A stretch of DNA of 45,168 nucleotides from Chloroflexota bacterium (lineage in GTDB: Bacteria > Chloroflexota > Anaerolineae > Anaerolineales > Villigracilaceae): assembly GCA_016234555.1 (NCBI GenBank), contig JACRBJ010000072.1, forward strand, positions 1-45,168, written 5' to 3'. The notes beneath the pieces are model-generated. The model saw only the letters and a program-made list of their open reading frames with translations. It was not told the DNA's origin and searched no databases. Position 1 is the first letter of the stretch, and every line of letters begins with the position of its first letter. The translations under genes were made by a program, and so were the position numbers. Below are positions 33,180 through 39,944 of the stretch, one piece after another.

Positions 33180-33866
33180 ATGGCAATCACATTTTCTATG
33201 GATGGCAAGGAAATAACAGCTGAGGAAAACCAAACCCTGCTCGAAGCTGCGCGAGAGAACGGGATCGATATTCCCACCATCTGCTTCCACGAGGCGACGA
33301 CGGCGAATGCGCTTTGCCGAATCTGCGTGGTCGAGGTAGAGGGGATGCGGACTCTCCAGCCTGCGTGCATCATCAAGGCGGCAAGCCAGATGAAGGTGCA
33401 GACGCGAAGCGAGAGAGTCGTCCGCGCGCGCCGAACGATTCTGGAAATGCTCGCCTCCACCATGGACTTGTCCGAGTCGCCTGAAATCCAAAAGATGATG
33501 AAAGACTACGGCGCGGACGCAAACCGCTTCCCCGACGCAGAACGCCGCGAGTCCGAGGTCAAAGACGACAACCCGATGTATGTCCGCGATTACTCGAAGT
33601 GCCTGCTGTGCTGGCGCTGTGTGCAAGTCTGCGCGGAAGATGCCCAATATACCTTTGCCATCAATTTCAGCGGGCGCGGATTCGAAACGCAGATTGCCAC
33701 TTTCTATGATCGAACGATTCCCGAAACCTCTTGCGTCCTTTGTGGACAATGTGTTGCCGTCTGCCCGACGGGGGCTCTCAAGCCGAAGCGCGAGTTTTTG
33801 CTGGAGCAGGGCATGACTCCGCAGCAGATTGGCGTCCTCAACAGCGGACGAAAAAAGAGAAAATAG
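33180..33866 (+). CDS. NuoG-N-terminus/HoxU-like Fe-S subunit
   Basis: This 228-residue protein has a plant-type 2Fe-2S ferredoxin domain (C35, C46, C49, C63), then two 4Fe-4S motifs, SKCLLCWRCVQVC and SCVLCGQCVAVC. The His-Cys3 cluster usual between them in complex I and HoxU has no cysteines here. In FdsA-type formate dehydrogenases this unit is fused to the molybdenum subunit; here it is a separate protein and probably wires the catalytic subunit (34780) to the diaphorase (31440). GGAG at 33171-33174 supports the ATG. Confidence 0.9.
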   Translation: MAITFSMDGKEITAEENQTLLEAARENGIDIPTICFHEATTANALCRICVVEVEGMRTLQPACIIKAASQMKVQTRSERVVRARRTILEMLASTMDLSESPEIQKMMKDYGADANRFPDAERRESEVKDDNPMYVRDYSKCLLCWRCVQVCAEDAQYTFAINFSGRGFETQIATFYDRTIPETSCVLCGQCVAVCPTGALKPKREFLLEQGMTPQQIGVLNSGRKKRK

Positions 33867-33867
33867 C

Positions 33868-34701
33868 ATGGAATATTCGGCGGTCTTTTATGGACTCTCT
33901 TGCGCCGTTGTTTGGGGCGCGGGAGATTTCAGCGGCGGCATGGCAGTCAAGCGCACCAATCCCTACGGCGCGGTGATCGGCGCTCACGCCATCAGTTTGA
34001 TTCTGCTTTTGACTTTGGGCTTCATCACCCGCGAGCCTTTGCCTCCAACGCGAGATTTGCTCTGGGGCTGTGTGGCGGGAGTTGGCGGCGGGATGGGACT
34101 GGCTTTGTTGTACAACGCGCTGGCTTCCGGGCAGATGAGCATTGCCTCGCCCGTGTCCGCGCTGGTTGCGGCGGGACTGCCCGTTTTGTTTGGCTCATTT
34201 TTCGAAGGTCTGCCCGGCTCGTACACCTTGATCGGCTTTGCCTTTGCGCTGGCAGCGGTGTGGATGGTCTCCGGCGGCGTGGGCGTGAAATTCCAAGTAG
34301 AGAAAGTTTTCTTGCCCGCGCTGTCGGGTGTTTGCTTTGCAGCGTTTTTTATCTTCCTCGATCAGGGCAGCAGGCAATCCATCTTGTGGCCCCTCGTGGC
34401 GACTCGCATTGCATCCATCACCAGCCTGCTGACTTTTTCCCTCGTCACCCGCCAGCCGTGGATTCCCACCCGTGAGAGTTGGATTCCCATCTTCCTCAGC
34501 AGCCTGCTCGATTCGGCTGGCAATGCGCTGTATGCCATGTCTGCCCGCATGGGTCGCATGGATGTGGCGGCGGTGCTTGGTTCGCTTTACCCCGGTTCCA
34601 CCGTTTTGCTGGCGTGGTTCGTATTGAAGGAGCGCGTTTCGCGGACGCAAATGATTGGCATTGCTGTTGCGCTCGCCGCGATTGTGCTGATTACCTTATA
34701 A
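33868..34701 (+). CDS. EamA/DMT superfamily transporter
   Basis: This 277-residue protein has ten hydrophobic segments in two five-helix halves, each with an EamA pattern (GAGDFSGGMAVKR, and LGSLYPGSTVLLAWFVLKE with the conserved EamA Glu). The substrate is unknown. It starts one base after the Fe-S subunit stop and lies between two formate dehydrogenase genes. Co-transcription is therefore likely, and a link to formate, an amine or an amino acid in the same pathway is possible. The longer in-frame start at 33829 overlaps the previous gene and is rejected. The ribosome site is weak. Confidence 0.85.
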   Translation: MEYSAVFYGLSCAVVWGAGDFSGGMAVKRTNPYGAVIGAHAISLILLLTLGFITREPLPPTRDLLWGCVAGVGGGMGLALLYNALASGQMSIASPVSALVAAGLPVLFGSFFEGLPGSYTLIGFAFALAAVWMVSGGVGVKFQVEKVFLPALSGVCFAAFFIFLDQGSRQSILWPLVATRIASITSLLTFSLVTRQPWIPTRESWIPIFLSSLLDSAGNALYAMSARMGRMDVAAVLGSLYPGSTVLLAWFVLKERVSRTQMIGIAVALAAIVLITL

Positions 34702-34706
34702 GTATG

Positions 34707-34766
34707 TCGAAGGTCAAAAGTCGAAAGTCAGGCGCTCCGACCATTGACCTTCGACCTTTGACCCGA
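34707..34766. repeat. Inverted heptamer arrays before fdhA
   Basis: Three or four units of TCGAAGG and TCAAAAG type (34707-34734) are followed by four units of GACCTTC and GACCTTT type (34739-34766). The two halves are complementary. The array fills almost all of the 78-bp gap; the fdhA ribosome site GGAG (34771-34774) lies just outside. Confidence 0.88.
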
Positions 34767-34779
34767 TTTTGGAGACACA

Positions 34780-36939
34780 ATGATTACCCCCGACCGAATC
34801 GTCACCACCACCTGTCCTTATTGCGGCGTAGGCTGCAATCTGGAGTTGCACGTCAAGGATGACCATATCTTCAAGGTCACCTCGCCATTTGACTCGCCTG
34901 TCAATCATGGCAACCTGTGTGTGAAGGGACGTTTCGGCTACGACTATGTCTATCATCCCAAGCGGGTGACAACGCCCTTAATTCGCAAGACTTCGCAAAA
35001 GGTGGGTAAACGAACTCAGGCTTTCGACTTGTCCGAGTGGCGCGAAGTAACCTGGGATGAGGCGTTGGATTACGTCGCAGATCGTTTAGTGGAAATCTAC
35101 AAACGCGATGGCTCGGACGCGATGGCAGTCTATGCCTGTGCCAAAGCCACCAACGAAGATAATTACCTTTTGCAAAAGATGTACCGTGCCATCTTCCGCA
35201 CCAACAATGTGGACCATTGCACACGCCTGTGTCACGCAGGTTCGGTGGTTGCACTGCAACAGGCGACTGGCTCTTCGGCGATGAGCAACACCGCTTCGCA
35301 GGTGCTTCAAAATGACGTGTTCATCGTCACGGGGTCGAATACGAGTGAAAATCATCCCATTATTGCCTTGCAAATGAAAGAGGCTGTCCGCAAGCATGGG
35401 GCGAGAATGATCGTCATCGACCCACGCCGCATCGAGCTGGTTGACTTTGCCGAGATGTGGCTCCCGCTCAAGCCTGGGACGAACGTCCCCGTTTTTTCGG
35501 CGATGGCGCATGTGATCGTCAGGGAGAATCTGGTCAACTGGGAGTTTGTCAAATCCCGCACCGAGGGCAGCGCCGAGTTTATCGAATCGCTTGAAAAGTT
35601 TACGCCCGAATACGCCGCCGAAATTTCGGGAGTCCCAGCCGACGACATCCGCAAGGCGGCGCGTATGTATGCAACCGCCAACAAAGCGGCGATCTACTGG
35701 GGTATGGGCATCTCACAGCTTTCGCATGGAACTGCCAGCGCGCTTGCGCTGATTAACCTTGCATTCCTCACGGGTCATATTGGGCGCGACGGCACGGGAC
35801 TGAATCCACTGCGCGGGCAAAACAACGTGCAGGGCGCAAGCGACATGGGCTGCATGCCCTTTCATTATCCCGGCTATATGCGCGTGGACAACGAAGCCAA
35901 TGCCGCCAAATGGGAGAAGACATGGAATGTCCCTATGGGCGGACTCTCGCGCAAATTAGGTCTGACCACCACCGAGATTTTGAGTCATGCCCATGAGGGC
36001 GGCATCCGCGCGTTGTACATCATGGGCGAGAACCCGATGATGTCTGAGCCGAACCTGAACGAGACGCGCAAGCACATGGAGCAGCTTGAGTTCCTCGTGG
36101 CGCAGGATATTTTCCTGACCGAGTCCGCCGCCTACGCCGATGTCTTTTTGCCCGCCACTCCCTTTGCCGAAAAGGACGGGACCTTCTCCAACACCGACCG
36201 CCGCGTGCAGCGAGTCCGCGCCGCTCACCCTCCACGCGGACAGGCGCGAGTGGATTGGCAGATCATCTGCGACCTCGCCCTGCGACTCGAATTGCGGCTG
36301 GGACTGGATTCTGCCAAATGGGATTATTCCGGTCCCGAGCAGATTCTGCGCGAGATGGCAGACGTCAACCCCGATTACACGGGCGTGACCTATGACCGCA
36401 TCGACAAAACTGGTTTGATCTACCCCGTGCCTGACCTGACCCACCCCGGTACGCCGACCCTCTTCACCGAATCCTTCCCGCGCGGACTTGGCAAATTCCA
36501 CCCGTTGGATTATGTCCCTGTGATGGAAGCCGCCGACGACGAGTATCCCTTTATCCTCACCACAGGGCGCGTCCTCGAACATTGGCACGGCGGCTCGATG
36601 ACTCGCAATTCTTCACTCGACGAAGCCTTCCCCGAAGCCCGCGTCGAGATTCATCCCGCCGACGCGGACATCCACGGCATACGCAATGGCGACCCGGTCA
36701 AAGTGCAGAGCAGGCGTGGTGAGGTGGTTTTGCGGGCAACCGTCACCGAGAAGACGACCGTCGGTGTGGTCTTCATCCCCTTCCACTTTGTCGAAGCCGC
36801 CGCCAACCTGCTGACCAACGACGCGCTCGACCCGCAGGCAAAAATCCCCGAGTTTAAAGCGTGCGCGGTGCAGGTGTTTCCTGCGCGGGAAAGTGATTTA
36901 CCTAACCCAGAGAATATGGTTCAAAGAGGAAGATATTGA
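34780..36939 (+). CDS. fdhA: Formate dehydrogenase, molybdenum catalytic subunit
   Basis: This 719-residue molybdopterin oxidoreductase is of FdhF size. The N-terminal 4Fe-4S cysteines are C12, C15, C19 and C47. VDHCTRLCHAGSV supplies the molybdenum ligand C151 (cysteine, TGT, not selenocysteine) and the adjacent catalytic H152. The MGD-binding motifs GRDGTGLNPLRGQNNVQG, MGENPMMSEPN and TTGRVLEHWHGGSMTRNS all point to a formate dehydrogenase. With the two upstream redox subunits it would form a soluble NAD(P)-linked complex oxidising formate, or the reverse. GGAG at 34771-34774 fixes the start. Confidence 0.93.
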   Translation: MITPDRIVTTTCPYCGVGCNLELHVKDDHIFKVTSPFDSPVNHGNLCVKGRFGYDYVYHPKRVTTPLIRKTSQKVGKRTQAFDLSEWREVTWDEALDYVADRLVEIYKRDGSDAMAVYACAKATNEDNYLLQKMYRAIFRTNNVDHCTRLCHAGSVVALQQATGSSAMSNTASQVLQNDVFIVTGSNTSENHPIIALQMKEAVRKHGARMIVIDPRRIELVDFAEMWLPLKPGTNVPVFSAMAHVIVRENLVNWEFVKSRTEGSAEFIESLEKFTPEYAAEISGVPADDIRKAARMYATANKAAIYWGMGISQLSHGTASALALINLAFLTGHIGRDGTGLNPLRGQNNVQGASDMGCMPFHYPGYMRVDNEANAAKWEKTWNVPMGGLSRKLGLTTTEILSHAHEGGIRALYIMGENPMMSEPNLNETRKHMEQLEFLVAQDIFLTESAAYADVFLPATPFAEKDGTFSNTDRRVQRVRAAHPPRGQARVDWQIICDLALRLELRLGLDSAKWDYSGPEQILREMADVNPDYTGVTYDRIDKTGLIYPVPDLTHPGTPTLFTESFPRGLGKFHPLDYVPVMEAADDEYPFILTTGRVLEHWHGGSMTRNSSLDEAFPEARVEIHPADADIHGIRNGDPVKVQSRRGEVVLRATVTEKTTVGVVFIPFHFVEAAANLLTNDALDPQAKIPEFKACAVQVFPARESDLPNPENMVQRGRY

Positions 36940-36964
36940 TTTACAACAAATGTTCCCAAAAAGC

Positions 36965-36997
36965 AGGACTTGGAGGTGTTCAAAATCTTCAAGTCCT
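36965..36997. terminator. Hairpin between fdhA and the Argonaute gene
   Basis: AGGACTTGGAGGT (36965-36977) pairs with ATCTTCAAGTCCT (36985-36997) with one or two mismatches, between convergent genes. A T-run is lacking, so it may again be a dispersed palindrome serving both directions. It also marks the change to AT-rich sequence. Confidence 0.55.
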
Positions 36998-37017
36998 TGT
37001 GACAAGAATCCTTTCTG

Positions 37018-38439
37018 CTACATGTAGTACATAAATTGTGGCATTGGTTCAATGTCTGTTGGGACTTCACGCATTATTTCTCCTACCAAATCGGAAAATT
37101 TCAATGTGATAGGCGCTTTTCCGCCAAGACGCGATGAATTCCAATTCATTTTCGTTAGAGCTAAAATTTCAAGTAAAAGCGTTTCTCTTGCAGTGTCTTG
37201 ACCTATGTGATCTGTAATTCGTATTGGAGATGGAACATGCAGACTGTGAAACTGCTCTAGCTCTGCGATAAATCCAGTAGTATATAAGTAATCGATGTCC
37301 CCAACCGTGAAGCGGGTTCCTCTTAACGGAGGATATTGGTTGGCCGGGAGAAGTCTTACAGCACTTTGTCGGGTATCAAGGGATACCAAGTCAAATTTTT
37401 TGACCCTATTTCTTAACCCTTCCCTAAAACCTTGTCTTTCCTCTGGCCAATACTTTGAAGACTTGTGAATTACTATTCTTTGGGGAGTTTGATGCATTTC
37501 TTCTTGGTAACGATCTAAGACATAATTTATAAGCTGGCTCGCTAGGGTTTCGTCCAAGTGAGGAGACCGAGTCTCGTCATTGTCCCATGTAAATTCTGGC
37601 CCACGTAAAACCAGGCCGTCTCCGTGTTCATCAAAAGCTTGGACAAGGCTTGTATGCATTTTCGAATTTCTTGTTCCAAGTGCTCTGTAAAAACCGATTC
37701 CCACATAACATGTTCCCGGAGTTAATCCAGTTGGTCCCCAGGGTATACCTCCAGCTTTGAAGTAAAGCCCTGTAAAGAAATTCCACGCAACTTTTGACGG
37801 ATCATCTTTTTCACGGCCATCAACAGTCTGTTGCCGTAGGAACTGTGTGGGGATTCTGTATTTCATAGCGATGGCCTTAAATGCTCTTCGTAAATCTCTG
37901 TGAGTATCTCCAAGAGTTTTATCTTTGAAATTTGTTACTCTGCATTTGTTATACAAAATGTCGGGCAAGGCAATAATTATGTAGTCAGGAGGTTGATCTT
38001 TTTTGGAGAGTAAATCAAGTTTCTCTTCAAGCAACAGCAATGCAGACTCAAATCTAATTCTTGATTTGTTGATGTTTACAAGATTTTCAACTTCCTGATT
38101 AAATAATTGCGCGTTCCACGACTCGTCAAATTCGAGTTGCGAAAAGAAACCTCTATCTTGTGTGCAACCTGGAAATTCAACATGTTTTTCATCAGCTTTT
38201 ACCCCAAGCGATGTACTATTTATCCATTCTCTCGACGAAGCAATAGTTTCAGCGGTGCCAATAAAACCCACTTTTATATATGATGGATGACGCTTTCTAG
38301 GGCTATATGATTTTGGTCCGAAGCGAGAAATCCCGATTTTGGGATCAATATGCTCTCGCCCATCAGCAAATTCTAATTTCGGCTCTCCAAGATAGTGACT
38401 CCGAACAATTGGAGGTCTGGCGGGATTATTCATCATCAT
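37018..38439 (-). CDS. Short prokaryotic Argonaute (MID-PIWI, catalytically inactive)
   Basis: This 473-residue protein has only the MID and PIWI halves. MID-region features are PDYIIIALPDILYN and YRIPTQFLRQQTV, then the short-pAgo hallmark NFFTGLYFKAGGIPW. PIWI begins at TCYVGIGFYRALG, where the first catalytic Asp position is Gly. Further PIWI strands are PQRIVIHKS and PIRITDHIG, with ALTKMNWNSSRLGGKAPITL near the end. It should bind a guide but not cut. Its ATG overlaps the end of the HNH-APAZ gene by 14 bp, so the two are coupled. AT-rich codon use differs from both flanks and indicates horizontal acquisition. Confidence 0.93.
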   Translation of the reverse strand: MMMNNPARPPIVRSHYLGEPKLEFADGREHIDPKIGISRFGPKSYSPRKRHPSYIKVGFIGTAETIASSREWINSTSLGVKADEKHVEFPGCTQDRGFFSQLEFDESWNAQLFNQEVENLVNINKSRIRFESALLLLEEKLDLLSKKDQPPDYIIIALPDILYNKCRVTNFKDKTLGDTHRDLRRAFKAIAMKYRIPTQFLRQQTVDGREKDDPSKVAWNFFTGLYFKAGGIPWGPTGLTPGTCYVGIGFYRALGTRNSKMHTSLVQAFDEHGDGLVLRGPEFTWDNDETRSPHLDETLASQLINYVLDRYQEEMHQTPQRIVIHKSSKYWPEERQGFREGLRNRVKKFDLVSLDTRQSAVRLLPANQYPPLRGTRFTVGDIDYLYTTGFIAELEQFHSLHVPSPIRITDHIGQDTARETLLLEILALTKMNWNSSRLGGKAPITLKFSDLVGEIMREVPTDIEPMPQFMYYM

Positions 38440-39742
38440 AGTCTTCGCCTTCTTCTTCGCTCAAAAATTCTTCATCTTCATCTGCATCTATTTTTAAATT
38501 TGCTAACTTTGCCCAACTGAATAGATCTTCTTGGTATTCTACATTTGTAAATGGTTTGGCATACCTCTCTGGCATACCTGGCCATTGAACATCTGTTTGA
38601 AGCATGTTTGACGAAACTATGAGTTGTTGTCCCTTCCCAAAACTCAAAATAATTCTGGGTTCACTGCCGCATAAAAAGTCTCTCCAAAAGTTAATTTCCC
38701 CAAGGAGATCATAGTTAAACATTCTGCTCTTTTTTCTCGTTACTTTTCCCCCGATTTTTTCTGAGTCGAGAGGTTCAAAGCCGTTTTTCGTAACTCTAAA
38801 TTCTGGCCGAATGCTTAGACACCATTGTGACTGATTTACCTGATGGAACCTTAGATTGACTGCTCTATGAAGCCAATAAGGATGAGGTTCGTTTGTAGAT
38901 TTTTTGAGCGGCTGCCAGACGACCTGTTTGGTAGATTTTGCTTGATTTAATGGACGATACTCGACTTCTTTTATTTCTCCAGGTTTATCTGGTTGAAAAT
39001 AATAACGTTTATGCTCTTTGTCCCACATTAACCCTTTGCGTCCCGTTAATTTATTGAGCGTCTGGTTTAGTAGATCAAGGAACCAAAGTGTCTTAATCGG
39101 ATCATTCCAGAAATCGTATGCCCGAATTGAGCGAGATTTTTCAGTGTCAACTACATGTTGAAATGGCCCCCCGCCATACTTCAAATTTTGAAATGAGTAC
39201 AGATTTCCCTCTCGGACAATAAAGGGGTAAATTTCGTTTTTATCCTTGGGGGGTACTATTGCTTGCCGTATTTCGTTAATCTGTGATTGGTGGAGTTTGG
39301 ACGGCGCGCAATAGATGTGTGCAGGCATTTCAATAACTTCAAATAGGTTGCTATATAGCCTTTCAGTCACATATTGAATAGTTTCCAATTGTTTTGAGGA
39401 AACCATTCCTGTTAGCTCTTCAATTCTTTTTTCGTGGTCTTCCTTGAACTGTCTGAGCCTCTCAACAGTGTAGCGCTGAGGTTGGTCATCGATTATTTTG
39501 TGGTGTTTTTCGCAGAGGAGTAGTAGATTGTTTTCTCTATCCCGTTCTTCTAGAGGCAATGCATAATGCCCTCTTGGTCCATCACCTTTCTGGGCGACAA
39601 TGTGTGCAATATTGCTTAGCACTGTTTGTTCGTCAATGTTATCAGAATCAGCATGGATCAACAGTTCCCCGCAGTTGGGGAAGGCACATCGATTTCCTGA
39701 TTTTTGTAAGAGCAACTTTAGGTCTTTGCTAGTGATAGTCAT
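38426..39742 (-). CDS. HNH nuclease-APAZ effector of a short Argonaute system
   Basis: This 438-residue protein has residues 1 to about 100 forming an HNH domain: zinc-type CAFPNC, then IAHIVAQ with the first His and NNLLLLCEKHHKIID with the Asn and second His. The remaining ~330 residues carry no other enzyme motif. From gene order and length they should be the APAZ domain that replaces the Argonaute N/PAZ part and binds the short pAgo (VVDTEKSRSIRAYDFWNDP, and the C-terminal WPGMPERYAK region). The extreme C-terminus is very acidic. The nuclease would be unleashed when the guided pAgo finds its target. The start is ATG 39742 (an in-frame TTG is next to it). Confidence 0.85.
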   Translation of the reverse strand: MTITSKDLKLLLQKSGNRCAFPNCGELLIHADSDNIDEQTVLSNIAHIVAQKGDGPRGHYALPLEERDRENNLLLLCEKHHKIIDDQPQRYTVERLRQFKEDHEKRIEELTGMVSSKQLETIQYVTERLYSNLFEVIEMPAHIYCAPSKLHQSQINEIRQAIVPPKDKNEIYPFIVREGNLYSFQNLKYGGGPFQHVVDTEKSRSIRAYDFWNDPIKTLWFLDLLNQTLNKLTGRKGLMWDKEHKRYYFQPDKPGEIKEVEYRPLNQAKSTKQVVWQPLKKSTNEPHPYWLHRAVNLRFHQVNQSQWCLSIRPEFRVTKNGFEPLDSEKIGGKVTRKKSRMFNYDLLGEINFWRDFLCGSEPRIILSFGKGQQLIVSSNMLQTDVQWPGMPERYAKPFTNVEYQEDLFSWAKLANLKIDADEDEEFLSEEEGEDYDDE

Positions 39743-39944
39743 CAAAACACAGAGCCTACTTCCAATATGTCGATTTTATAACACAATGCTCAAAGCCATT
39801 TCTTTAACGAGTTTTCCCATCTACTTCCCTTAGTGTTCTTTTGCTGCTAAAAACTTATGATAAAAACGGTGTTTTCGATGCGCCCCGCATGAGAGGTCTC
39901 CTTTGCAGGGATTATACAGGAAATGCCGTACTTCACAAACGCTT
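39743..39944. other. Intergenic gap upstream of the Argonaute pair
   Basis: A 202-bp AT-rich gap before the HNH-APAZ gene. The only possible signal is TTATAAAAT on the minus strand about 35 bases before that gene. No repeat, RNA or terminator was recognised for the TIR-WD40 gene that ends here. Confidence 0.4.

Noticed and set aside
5111..34766. The short arrays as CRISPR repeats
   Set aside because: Units are only 7-8 bp, contiguous without spacers, and there are no cas genes.
35221..35240. Selenocysteine at the formate dehydrogenase active site
   Set aside because: The codon for residue 151 is TGT (cysteine), so no recoding is needed.
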